Positions 40,501 through 51,289 of a stretch of 64,000 nucleotides of DNA are shown piece by piece (position 1 is the first letter of the stretch; the number at the start of each line of letters is the position of its first letter). The DNA lies in contig CP034977.1 in assembly GCA_004026145.2 (NCBI GenBank), positions 6,648,239 through 6,712,238 of the forward strand, written 5' to 3'. Under the pieces are notes generated by a model. It worked only from the letters and a program-made list of their open reading frames with translations. It was not told the origin of the DNA and did no database searches. The translations under genes were made by a program, and so were the position numbers. The DNA is from Takifugu bimaculatus. Its lineage: Eukaryota > Chordata > Actinopteri > Tetraodontiformes > Tetraodontidae.

Positions 40501-43500
40501 TGGCCCCATGGCCCATGGTCCCCCAGCCCTGGACTCCCTAGCAGCCCGCCTACAGCCCCTCAACACTCCCAGTGTAAGTTAGACCTCCGCCAGAACCTTC
40601 CTTCCTTCTTGTTGGCCATGATTGTCTCTACTTGGCCTAAAAGATGTGTGCTAGTCCATTTCTGATCCTTCTTTCCCCCCCTTCTTTGTCTCTGCATCTG
40701 AATTCCTGATATTTCTCTTTGAGAGGGTCGAGTCTCCCCATTGAAACGCAAGCTTCCCGAGAACAGCCCCCTTTCTGATCTGGATCTTTTAAGCACCCCA
40801 AACGGGTTTACTATAAGCCTATAATTTCTTGGCGATCTCTCTGCACCTTTATCACCTCAGGCGGGTCCGTTCAGCTGATTAATTTATGATCAAATCAAGC
40901 GTAACGCTGATCAACAGGTGGCGTGAGTGGCGTTCAGCCAGCAGCGTAAGTGCTAAAGTTGCATCGTGCAAACCACCGCTACCCTGGCGTGACCATGGAG
41001 CTGCGAGTCCAACTCCTCAGATCCATCCTTCAGAGAATTAACCACTGTCTGTTTTCTCTCTCTTCACCTCTGTGTCCCATTGCTCACTGCAGCACAGCCT
41101 TTGGATGTAAGCATTTTCTCTGTCATCGTCTTGTTTCCCATGTCCACTAATACCACGCCCTCCCACTGATCTCGCTCCATCTCTACGCTAGCGCTTTAGC
41201 AATGGGGACTTTAGTGTCAAACGTATAGCGTCTAGATATGTGAATAAAAGGGATCTGGTTTTGTGACAGGATTGTTGAGGTAATGTGACGCTGCTTTCTC
41301 TAAACGCGTCTGTGATGTCGCTTTTCAGTTCAGCTACTTATTGTTTTCTCCGTCTTTTATTAAAACTTCTACCCTTCCCTACATTTTCTGTTTCCTTCCC
41401 TCTTTTTCTCTCCTTTCCCTCTCTTCACAGGTAAGGAAGGGCAGCCCAGGGGGCCCAGCACCATATGGCAGTCAGCATCTGTCTGGATCTACAGAGATGG
41501 GCAGATACCTGGTCAGTATGCAGGTTCCATTCTAAAAATACCATAAAATAAATGTAAAACCCAATTTTTTATGCCTCTAAAGCTGTGAGATTTTCACCGA
41601 TCTTGAGGGCAGATCACTGTTTTTCAACAGTTGACCTGGTTATTTTTATTGATTATTTTTGCCTTGAAAACTGAACATTCTAACTCACTTTCCTAATAGG
41701 TACCGCTTTTGTTCCTGTAGCCTTCGGACTCACATCTACAGAAACAAGGCTAATACACGTTGCAGAAGTGTTCTTCACTCCTGAAGGCTCTTTTTAATGC
41801 TTCCACAGTGGAGATCTCCTCCAGGGGGTTAGATCCAACAGGCCTGAGAGGGGAAACAGCCATGTTTGCTTGTATCTCTCTGCTCCTAGACTGGTGGATG
41901 TCTTCCTCTCGTGAGCTTTAGCACCCGTTGCCTAACAATGGAGGAGAACTCCAGTATTCTTTCCCGCACCGATCCTTATGTGACGGGAGGAATCAGTAAT
42001 GCTCAGTAATCTGCTCAGACACGTGCAGGATCTTGATGATCTGGTCCTCCTTCACCTGTTCCTCCTTTAAAGGGTCCAAAGTGGTACAGTCCCACTTTGG
42101 ACCACCTCTTTCTGCACTACTGGAAGTCAATTATTCCCAGCTGTTGTGATTCTGTCCCTAATGAATTCCATAAATAATGAATCCACTGCAGAAGCAATGA
42201 GGGAATGTCTCCCGGAATCAATCCTGTTCCCATTCGCTCCCATTTTTTGCTGCCATTTAGAAACAAAGCCCCTCAATATGTCTTAGAAGCGATTTAACTC
42301 GGTGAGCGAGGTAACGGCTGTGGTGACTGACGGTATCGTTGCTCTGTTTCCAGGTGCCTAAACTAGAGAAGCACAGCAGCGGCAATGACAGCGACTATGA
42401 CAACACACAAACATACGATGTCTCGTTAAGGTAAGGCTGTGCTGGCACCATATCTACGCTATCGCTAGTGTGATGATGGATGGATAAGGGTACATTTGAT
42501 TGGTAGAACCATCCATGCAGATTGATGCGTAGGTCTTTATCTTCCACTCTACAGGGAAGTCAGAAAGTTTTTTTTTGAATTTTATGGTGTTACTCAATAT
42601 CCCAGAGTAACTTTTTTGCAATTTTTTTTTAAATAAAGGAAAAACTAAAATATTACACATCCTTAAAATGTCATTTTCCTATTCTGTTTGTGGTTGGTAA
42701 CGTGTTTAAACTGTTTAATACTTAAAAGGTCCAAATTATTTCAGTTTATTTAACCTGTGGAGGTCGCTGCTTGTCTGCACAATGCATTCCAGGATTGTGA
42801 AAATAAAGGGTTAATAAAGAGACATGAAATGCTTCAAAAAGAAATGTGTGAGTCAGAAGGTTAGAAGAAGAATGAACAGGCACATTTTTCCTAAATTGAT
42901 ACTGAATTTTCTCTGAATTCCTCAAGTGTATCCTGCAGAATACCGCTGGAAAGCAACAAAAATAGAACGCAGTACGAATGTAAACTTCAAAAACTGCATC
43001 AACCCATTTCCCAGAATGCATTTCAACAAAAACAGTCTGTGAGGGCTTTATTAAATTTTATGAAAAAAGAAACTGATTATTTTTAATGTCACCATTTAAT
43101 AATGGAAGCAGATGAGAAACTGTAGTGTTTAGGACAGAAAGCCCTCAGTACCTGGTCTGGGTTCGGTCGGCCGGTCTGATCTTCTGCAGTAACGCAGTCC
43201 GGTCCGGTCCGGTCCGGTCCTCATTGTAGCCCGAATGCTGTGCAGAGCAGGACCCTGGTGCAGGAGTTGGGCACCTGTGTCTCTGTTGAAGTATGAAATG
43301 TTCCTGCCTCTCTTTTTGTGCCTTAAGCTCCTCATTAAACTGCTAAATGTGCAACGCCACCTTTGATGAGGGTCATTTGGAACTGTCAGCCCCTGACTGA
43401 TCGACCCCCTCTGGGTATTTATGAAAACTGTCAGCATCCTTCTTCAATCCAAGGTGTTAATTAAAGCGGACCCTGATTTTTCTCGCCAGCTTGGGCCGCA

Positions 43501-44136
43501 GCAGCGAGGAGGAATGCCGCGGGGAGCCCGAGGAGGGTGGAGGCGGGGAGGTAGGGGAACCGGACCCCACCCTGCCTTGTACAGAGAATGTAATACTGAA
43601 AACTGAACAGGTGACCAAGAACATCCAGGAGCTGCTCAGGGCTGCTCAGGAGTCCAAACACGACAGGTAGCAGTGACAGCGCATGTGTTTCGTGGGCAAG
43701 TATTTCTAAAAACCACTAACTAAAACCCCCGTGACCCGTTGATTTCACCCAACTGGGTTCTCTAGCTTTGTCCCGTGTTCGGAGAAGATCCACACCGCTG
43801 TCACTGAGATGGCCTCGCTCTTCCCTAAAGTGAGTTCTCCATTCCCAGCGTCGTGCTGACGCGTCCCCGCGTTGCTGTTTTCACCTATTCCACCCCCCCC
43901 ACCCCCTCTTTTGTCCACAGCGACCAGCGCTGGATGCGGTCCACTGCTCCCTCCGCCTGTTGGCCTCCAGTGCCTCCCGGTTGCAGGTGGAGTGTCGTAA
44001 GGCCGCCCCGCAAGAGCCCGGGGCCCCCGCGGTGGACTACCAGCTCCTCACTCAGCAGGTCATCCAGTGCGCCTACGATATCGCCAAGGCTGCCAAGCAG
44101 CTGGTTACCATCACCACTCGGGAGAAAAAACAGTGA
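28515..44136 (+). CDS. git1: ARF GTPase-activating protein GIT1 (20 constitutive coding exons, 777 aa)
   Basis: Exons: 28515-28566, 31487-31620, 31958-32070, 32678-32783, 32924-33010, 33115-33245, 34223-34317, 34404-34446, 36051-36099, 36549-36621, 37026-37123, 37600-37711, 37915-38039, 38416-38568, 40226-40573, 41431-41511, 42354-42430, 43490-43666, 43766-43829, 43921-44136. They sum to 2334 nt with continuous phase. The ArfGAP zinc finger has C11, C14, C31, C34 and arginine finger R39. Ankyrin repeats span about 132-235 and two Spa2-homology repeats about 255-365 (LDLSELAKAAKKKLQ, GRQKLARFNAREFATL). A coiled coil covers about 415-470 (EVKKALASSEAKVQQLMKVN). The C-terminal paxillin-binding four-helix domain is about 640-777 (TEQVTKNIQELLRAAQE, CAYDIAKAAKQLVTITTRE). 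GIT1 stimulates GTP hydrolysis on ARF6/ARF1 and scaffolds PIX-PAK and paxillin at adhesions, endosomes and synapses. GIT1 rather than GIT2 is indicated by INRGVLICDE, SIVKHLRHS and LLDPAQVQSGRR, and by the neighbours. Intron 1 (2.9 kb) holds nothing else recognisable. Confidence 0.97.
29533..29547. repeat. Homopolymer C tract
   Basis: Fifteen consecutive C residues in git1 intron 1; length is prone to sequencing error and polymorphism. Confidence 0.9.
34180..34222 (+). promoter_or_regulatory. git1: (TG)n tract abutting a git1 3' splice site
   Basis: An imperfect TG run (34180-34214) is followed by tctgttcc and the AG acceptor at 34221-34222, so UG repeats occupy the place of the polypyrimidine tract of the 95-nt exon 34223-34317. 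UG repeats at acceptors bind TDP-43 in other genes and can lower exon inclusion (established for CFTR exon 9). Regulation here is inferred. Confidence 0.6.
35023..35049 (+). CDS. git1: Candidate 27-nt alternative microexon of git1
   Basis: This segment has an AG acceptor at 35021-35022 and a GT donor at 35050-35051. It is exactly 27 nt and enters and leaves in the same phase as the flanking exons (34404-34446 and 36051-36099), so including it adds nine residues (ARPKCPTQ plus the split codons) after IIPQMAD and before LDLSEL. The upstream intron has a long pyrimidine tract and TGC motifs (tttgctgtgcttgg), the arrangement seen at SRRM4-dependent neural microexons. Mammalian GIT1 has 761- and 770-aa isoforms differing by nine residues in this region, as I recall them. 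Inclusion would give 786 aa here. Confidence 0.72.
43197..43220. repeat. (GGTCC)n pentanucleotide repeat
   Basis: About five copies of ggtcc in git1 intron 17. Confidence 0.9.
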
Positions 44137-44739
44137 TGGACGTGAAGAAAGAGGGAGCGAGGACAGACGAGTGCAAGGGTGGACTAGGACTCCTTTGACT
44201 GGAAGAAAATTGGGGGAAAAAAACTACAGTATAGTTGGGAAAAACACGGAAGAGGAGTCGTGGGGAGAAAGGAGCAAATGGAAGGAAGGAAAGACACGGG
44301 AGAAGTAAATTAACACAACAAACAGGAAAGATGAGCAAGGATTGAATATGGGATTTCAACCCGCTACCGTCTAGCTAGACGTACGGAAACGGATCAAGTG
44401 CGACTGTGAACATCACGCATGGAGGTGGCCGTGCACAGTGAATGAAGCCCGAACCACTCCCACTCCCTTTTATTCTCATTTTATTCCTCTTTCATGCACC
44501 ACTAAGTAAACAAAATACTGACATACACTGGAATAACTAGGATTTGTTGTTTAAAATGCTTTTGTTTTCTTTTGTATTGATATTACTGTCTTTGTCCTCT
44601 TGAATTAACGGTTTTATTGTTTTTCAGATCGGATGAATATGAGCTTTGAACGTTTTCGTTGGGATTTCAGTAAACATGCACACGAAAGAACCTGTGGATT
44701 TCTCGAGCACATGCTATTTAATACCTAGAAGGTCCGTCG

Positions 44740-45070
44740 GAGTTCTCAGTCGCTGCGGAACTGCAGGTCAGCGCGGCGATTCGGCCGGGCCCCGACGGCG
44801 CCGCGGCGATGGCGGCGGCGGCCGGTCAGTTTTACTCATCTCAACTAAAGAAAAACGGCGACGTTGATTCACAGTTTACAAATGGAAATGCACAGTTGAA
44901 TTCCGCTTGGGGTCGGGCGCCTTCGCTGCAGGGTCACTGCCCTCGATCGGCTCCCGGCGGCCCGGCTCGTCTCTCCGTTCAGCCGCTGCGACAGACACAA
45001 AACCCAGCTGCCATTTTGATCCTGTGGTGGCGTCGGTACAGCAGCCGTCGCCGGTCGGGAGGCACAAACT
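44740..45070. other. CpG-rich island within the inferred git1 3' UTR
   Basis: This stretch is strikingly rich in G, C and CpG (gcgcggcgattcggccgggc, ggcgatggcggcgg and similar) compared with the AT-rich DNA on both sides. It could be a promoter-like island for an antisense or non-coding transcript, an old processed insertion, or a compositional island. No gene could be supported. Confidence 0.5.
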
Positions 45071-46490
45071 GGAGGTTCATTAATTCTGCATATCAAAATC
45101 AGAATTATCTCTATAACCAGTTTTACTAAATTAAGTTTGTGTTTAGAGATTAACCCGATCTGGCTTTTACAGTAGAACGTAAAGGCACGTCCAGGTCCGC
45201 CGATGATTCCGCTGTCATGTTTTTAGGGCGCTGCCTCGGTAGCCGTTCTGTTGTGCTCCCATTAAATGAGCCTCATGGGGAGCAACAGAACCAGCATCGC
45301 TTACAGGGAGGATTTCTCTCCACAAGAGGGCGCCATTTTGCGGATTTTTTTTATTTTATTTTATTTGTTTTTTCCTCATAAGTACATGTCTGTCGTCATG
45401 AATGTGTTGTTTTGTGATTCTCTGTCAGGACCTGCTGATCTAGGCCATATGTGTTGTCCATTCCATTCTAAGCTCTCCCAGCCTCCGCATTCACCTCTCC
45501 ACCTCAAACCAGCGTGATCAAGGACATTGAGTGGATCCACAAGTCTGGTCTGTTATCTGCTTTGAGTGGAGGTTGTGCGTCCTGTCCCTGGTTTGTTCTA
45601 CTCTGTGTTGCCGAGAGCTACACAGATGCCTGTTATAGATCACATTATACATGTGACGACTTCTTTAAAGCGTGCTTTAGTGTCGTGGCCTCTAAGGGTC
45701 GTCCTGGTCGTCTCAAGGACATTTGACTGAGTGCTGCGGTAACTCACGGAGACGTTTGCGTCAGTTTGAAGCTAAAATGGGCTTTACTTTATAAAAATCT
45801 AGTCACCAAATCATCATTGTGATCTGTAGTCTTTACGCCAGTGCAGGCCTCGTTGTTTCGGTGTCACTGGTTGTTGTACATATCGCAGATCCTTTTTAAA
45901 TCAGGACAGAGAACAACAGTCTGCGCGGGTGGAGGTGAAAGTTAACCAGCCTGGTTCCAGTTGCACAAATAGCACTTGTTAAAAACACTAGCTGGGTGAC
46001 GTATGTTTACACTGAAAGTTGGAGTCTTCCACAGGCCTTAGATAAAGAAGCTTAGATAGGAGACGCTGCCTTGCATTTGGGCCGAGGCAGCGGGATGAGT
46101 CTGAAGCACAGCTGGCTGTATGGCAACGGTGGAGGTTGGTGCCCAACACATTTCCTGCTTCCCATTCCGCTCATGCACATTTCCAGAACGGTTCACGTTC
46201 AACAGATTTGCCACATCTCTTCGAGCGGAACTCACCCGTGACCTCGGACGAGTCCCAAACTAGTACAGACGTGTCATTTACAGTTGCTGGATTAGAACCT
46301 CGCGGTACCGGGCCTTTGGCACTGTGACCTTTGCTGTTACTGTCCCTCTTTCTTTCTTTACCAGGCAAAATTTGGGAGGCAGTTGACGGGAGCGTTGTCT
46401 TCACAGAAGATGATAAAAGAAACTATGATGTAGAAGAAACAATGACGTTTAAAGGTCAAATCAATGGAAACTCATAAGCTGTACATTTGT

Positions 46491-46496
46491 AATAAA
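46491..46496 (+). terminator. git1: Candidate git1 polyadenylation signal
   Basis: AATAAA with a T/G-rich flank upstream; it lies about 510 bases from the tp53i13 stop codon on the opposite strand. A second plus-strand AATAAA is at about 46754. Confidence 0.45.
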
Positions 46497-46874
46497 ATGA
46501 TGAAACAACCACCCGCTGCTCCATTTCTCACTGAAAGTTGGAGGTTTTTACCCATTTGCTTGATTAAAAGCCACCAGCTGAGTAGCTCCTCATCACTTAA
46601 ACGTTAAATTGTAGAAACGCAGCAGCAGAACTCAGGACTGTGAAAGTAAGAGCAGGACAAAACAAAAAAGCCTTTGTACTTTGCTATGAGTTGACACCAT
46701 TGTGCCACCTACTGGTGACAACAGGGTACTTGGCATAATGTGATTACTACATAAATAAAATGGAGCTTAAATGCACCAGATCCCAACTGACAGGACCAAG
46801 TTTTTGACCCAGATCTGCAACAGCGGCCCTTTCAAGCAGAAACTCTGGCTCAGATGAACGTGGATAAAAATGCA

Positions 46875-46880
46875 TTTATT
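46875..46880 (-). terminator. tp53i13: Candidate tp53i13 polyadenylation signal
   Basis: TTTATT on the plus strand is AATAAA on the minus strand, 125 bases beyond the tp53i13 stop. A nearer one at 46985-46990 begins only about 15 bases after the stop. Either gives a very short 3' UTR. Confidence 0.45.
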
Positions 46881-47004
46881 GTTCCTGATCTGTGACAACT
46901 GGCTGATATGTTTTGGTGAAGGTTTCCTCGTGCCATCTCCATCCCCTCGGGGGGGATACGAGTCCCCGGTGGGGATGCACAGTCTTTATTTTCTGTCTCA
47001 GTTT

Positions 47005-49755
47005 TCAGTCTGAGCTGGAGGAGACGGGCAGGAGGACGCACTGATGTCTTCGGCTTCTCTTGCTCCTCCTCTTGGCGATGCGTAGCCGGCGGCGCATCAC
47101 ATCTGGGGGAGGACGCGAATCAAATGTTACACATCCGACTTAACATCTCAGAGCGGGCGCTTGTCCTGTGATGACGCACGGTGAAGCGAAAAGCCCCTAC
47201 CTGCCACGCTCTCGTAGTCCCGGTGGGGATCGTACCAGTAGAGACTGGGAGCGGTCCTCCAGTGGCGGTACAGCCGCGTGTGGAGCACCGCCAGGGCGAG
47301 GAGAACCAGCAGCGAGCCCAAGGCGGCCGCTGCCCACACGGCTTCATCGGTCCTCGGAGATTTGGGGAATCCCTTCTTCACTAGGGGGGCTCCCGCTTCA
47401 GCCACAGGGCCCACTGGTGCATTGGCAGCGTTCTCCGGCTCTGCAGCCTTCACACTCCTGACTGGTTTGGATATGATGGTGCAACTGTGGCTGGAATACA
47501 AGTTCTGACTGGGATGGTGCCACACCAGGGTCTCCATCACCAGGAGAACCTTTATCGCCAGGGCCGCCACTGTGATTGATCTCCTCTCCAGGCCAGAGCC
47601 GCTCTGCTGCGGGCTGTGGCGTTAGCCTGCGTGCTCTCTGGGAGATATTTGAACCCGAAACACTGGTGGTCCCAGCAGAGAGGTCCCTGAGAGTCAACGT
47701 GCTTGGAGCCATCCACGTCTGGGAGAGCGCTGGTGTCCCGCACGGGGACGCTCTTTTCAGTCACGTTCTCAGAGTGAGCATCACTCTCTTCTGCAGAGGC
47801 GGCTCTTATTTCCCTTTTGCCTCCCACAGCTTGAAGGTGCCGCCCGCCTTTTCCGCTTCCTGTTTGAGTGCGGCTCTTTCTCCTTTACCAGGAAAGAGGA
47901 GATGACCTTCTCGCAGCACTGCCTGGGCGTCTCCTGGGGACCAGCAGAAGCCTCTGAGGGCTCCCCTCCTCGTTGCTGCAAGGGCTCCTCGGCTGACCGG
48001 GTTAACAGCAGGTTGTATTTCCAGCCCTGAGCTGTGCCGCCCGCCGTTCTATTCGTGGATGTTGAGCTCTCCAGCCAATCACAGATCTCAAGAGAGGCCG
48101 CGGTGGACAGCTCCAGGGTGCGTCCCCAGGACACCAGAGCTAATGGCTAAACACAGAGCTTACCATTAAATCAAGAAAGTCCCCTTCTAACTTAAAAACC
48201 TCTAAAGTTAGAGTAAATTCAGTTTCTTTTGACTCTAATGTACATTTTTGGAGGAAACTTATGAACTTGGGGGAATTTTTCCTGCCTTCTGTGATTTAGA
48301 TGCAAACAAATGTGGAAACGTTTGTCTCACCGTGTGTCGTCTGAGCTTGGGGTGGGAGGTAAGGACGTAGTGTGTCAGACAGGAGCGGGCCAGGACTGAC
48401 AGAACCAGCCGCTCACGGAAAGGAGCGCAGGGATGGTGGAGCAAAACCGTTGCGGCATGCTGGGAAACGCACAAAAGGACGGAGAAAAGTGACCAAAAGT
48501 AAGAAAAAAACACGAAAGAGTAACATTAGTATTGATCCGTGGCTATTCTGGCCCACACTGACGTTGTTTAAAGTGGTCCAAGTTGACGGGCAATATGTTC
48601 ACCGCAGTTATTTGTGCTCAAATCACCCCGTAAAAACCCAATAATGTGACTTACATGCAGGTTATTGAGCCATCGTTGAGGAGGACAGTACACATACTCT
48701 CCACTCTCTGCCATTACAGGTCTGAACGCACCACTAAAACACACAAATGCACACATCTTCAGCCCTTCAGGATAATTCATTTTGGTGCACAGAGTCACAT
48801 GGCAACATATATTCATTTGTGTTGACACTTATTGGCGGAACACATTCATACAGTATTTATCCTTTGGAGCACTCATTAAAATCACAGGGCTGACCTAAAA
48901 TCCAGCATGATAGTTGGGGGAAGAGCTTTACCTGTTTGGAACGGCCCGTTTGTAGAATATAGGCTCATCCATGCAGATCTGCCTGGCTGGCTGAGGGGGG
49001 GAAGGAGATGGTTTCAATAATGTGCAGCTTATAAGGCGACCAGACTAATAAGTTCTATTTCCATCAGCATGTTGAAGTTAATGAAACAGTCTGTTCGTGC
49101 CTAAAACGCATACAGGAGCAGACAAGACAAACATCTGAGACAGAACTAATTAATGAAAACAGTCAGTATGCTTGAATCATAACACTGTTCTTTTGATTAT
49201 TTTTTTTCTTAGGCTTTATATTAAAACGTTCAGAGTTTTACTCACCTCTGGATCATAAACCCTGTCAATCGTAGGATGTTTCTGTACCAAGAAAACCACA
49301 CACACACGCACGCACGCGCACACGCACACACACACACACCCGTTGAACTCAGTGAAAGTGATGCCGGAACTCAGTGAAAGTGATGCCGGATGTAAATGCT
49401 ATGACAGCTTCCGGTTCATACTGCGTGGCTATGTAGCTATGTAGTAACAGAATTAAATGCTAAATAATTACCCGCTTAGACTCCGGCCACGCAGACACTG
49501 GACAGTCCCGGTAAACACCCTCGGGAAGGTCTCGTTGCAGACGCAGCTATTGTACACAAACACGCAGGTTAATAATGCGGGGTTTGAACCGTATTGTGAC
49601 GTCACAGCCCCACCGGGGGACAACAGTGTCTTGGTTACCTTCCCATTATCACATCCCGGCCGCTGAGCACCGGGAACGTCCCCGCGACACGAAGCGAGCC
49701 ACACCGCGGCCAGAACAGCCCGAACCAGCGTCGAGGACCTGCTCCGGCTCGGCAT
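47005..49755 (-). CDS. tp53i13: Tumor protein p53-inducible protein 13 (single-pass membrane protein, about 393 aa)
   Basis: Coding exons in transcript order (plus coordinates): 49639-49755, 49246-49281, 48932-48990, 48655-48733, 48331-48459, 47889-48146, 47201-47606, 47005-47102. Phases are consistent and the total is 393 codons plus stop; I recall the human protein as also 393 aa. Residues 1-24 form a signal peptide (LVRAVLAAVWLAS core). The ectodomain contains VLLHHPCAPF near 102-111, matching human FLYHPCAHPW, and PLALVSWGRTLEL, matching PLVLTAWGLALEM. A transmembrane segment (AVWAAAALGSLLVLLALAVL) is at about 315-334, followed by a basic tail (VMRRRLRIAKRRSKRSRRH) that closely matches the human C-terminus. 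In mammals it is induced by p53 and DNA damage and inhibits growth when overexpressed; its mechanism is unclear. The intron 47607-47888 is the weakest part: all three frames are broken across it. Transcribed convergently with git1. Confidence 0.88.
49300..49389. repeat. (AC/GC)n microsatellite and a 22-bp tandem duplication
   Basis: An ACAC/ACGC run at about 49300-49340 is followed by two perfect copies of a 22-bp unit beginning aactcagtgaaagtgat (49346-49389), all within tp53i13 intron 1. Confidence 0.85.
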
Positions 49756-50545
49756 GGCGTCATTAAAGTCCGGGCTACATGTCTGACCAAAGTTCTTAGC
49801 CGGTGGCTACAGCTAGGTTAGAACACCTAAAAGAGTCAAGTAAAAAGTGCTTTCGTAGTAGTATTAGTCTCCGTAGTAATGGCGACGTCTTCTTTAATCT
49901 ATTAAGTAAAGTTAAAAGTAAGAAACTTTTGTCAAACGTCTATCATCATCATCGGTAAAAGTAACTTTATTCTCACAGTTTGAAAAGCGTAGATTTAACC
50001 GGTGATTTCCTCTCAGATTTCAAAATAATTTGGTCGAGTTTTTCCAAATACAGGCAATTACTTTTAGTAATTTCGTTTTAATTTGATTATTCAGGCGACT
50101 GCTTTATATGATGTTAGGGTTTCATCTTTTCACCAGCGTTTACCCCCATTTTAGTCAATTTGTTATTTTCTTGTTTTACATGTTGTTTTCTCTTATTACG
50201 AAAATCAACTACAATAACCGGAAGTGCTTTAGCGTTTTTGTACGCTATCTTTACTCACTTGTTGATCAACGGAAGTAACAGCGAACTTGCACTACTGGGC
50301 GTAAAAACACTCTTTATATTTATAACAATAAGATATATCTCATTTCTTGATTATACATACAATTATTTTTGATGTCTTTTAAAAAATATATCTTTTTTAA
50401 TGAGTCAAAGTAAAAGAATGAATAATTTGAGGACTGCATTTTTAAAAATTATATATATAAATCCAGTATTTGGAAAAGCATCAGTATTTTTGTACGCTAA
50501 CTTTACACAACTGTTGATGTAGTACAGTGCGACCTCTGCAATCGC
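49756..50545. other. Upstream region of tp53i13; no other gene seen
   Basis: The first ~60 bases upstream of the tp53i13 start codon probably hold its 5' UTR and promoter. The remainder is AT-rich and shows no gene, RNA or recognisable repeat. Confidence 0.4.
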
Positions 50546-50549
50546 CTGG

Positions 50550-50715
50550 CCTAAATCTGATTGAGTAACCATTTCACTTGCTGAAGACCAAACTGAAGCG
50601 AAAATGCCCAAGAACAAGCAGGACCCGAAGACATCTGTGGTAGAGGCCTGGCAGAGCATCACCATGGTTGAAACCCAACGTCTGCTGATATTTTTGCGTT
50701 CCTGACTCCTGTTTT
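50550..50715 (+). mobile_element. C-terminal remnant of a Tc1-like transposase
   Basis: Two plus-strand frames together give FHLLKTKLKRK then CPKNKQDPKTSVVEAWQSIT then QRLLIFLRS. This corresponds to the end of a Tc1-like transposase I know from fish genomes (FHLLKTKLKA...NKQ..K.AAV.AWQSIS.EE.Q.LV.S). One frameshift and loss of everything upstream show that only a dead 3' end remains. Confidence 0.75.
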
Positions 50716-51289
50716 GTAAAATGAAAATCAAATTAAAGCTGAAAGTCTGCAATTAGAGCAAATCTTGTTTCTGTTCAAATTTTATGATACTATGAAGAAT
50801 ATTAATATTAACACTAATAACATGAAGACAGAAATGTGTTTCATTTCCCTCTTTCAGCCCATGTTCTGCACAGCTTTTCTCCAGGGTTTACTGACAGGCC
50901 AGAAACATGCTCATTAGGTTGATTTGAAACTAACTTGCCCCAGTGTTTGAGGGAACTTTGTGTTTGCCCTGCAAAGGACTGGAAACCTGTCTAGAGCACA
51001 TTCCTGCCTCTTAAAGGTGACTGCTGGGACGTGAACCAGTTGCCCCGGTAATGTGTGGACAGAGAAAGTGGAGCTACCTGCTGGTACAGCTAAACCAGGT
51101 ATTCACCTCAGACACCACCCTCAATCTGAATGACTAGAACGACTCAGTGATCCTTATTCCTTTCAAAAGAAAACTAAAGCATGTTGAAGCCTGTAAAAAT
51201 GACTTTAACAAACAGCAGAAAGATCTAAAAGTTTTCATGTTGTCAATCCGGAGCACTGAATTTAGGTTGATGAGAGAATATTTACTTTT

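Larger units (their letters stand above)
44137..46510 (+). other. git1: git1 3' untranslated region (inferred)
   Basis: No further exon chain follows the git1 stop. The first good plus-strand AATAAA on this path (46491-46496) lies about 2.35 kb downstream, a plausible 3' UTR length for this gene. Open frames inside (for example 44809-45129 and 45266-45517) have no recognisable domain. Earlier cleavage sites are possible. Confidence 0.45.

Noticed and set aside
44809..45129. Open frame starting MAAAAGQFYSS in the CpG-rich block, looking like a first exon.
   Set aside because: No splice partner, no recognised domain, and it lies in the inferred git1 3' UTR; the block is kept as a compositional feature only.
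49594..49606. CRE-like TGACGTCA near tp53i13.
   Set aside because: It lies within intron 1 rather than upstream of the start; an 8-bp palindrome alone is weak evidence.
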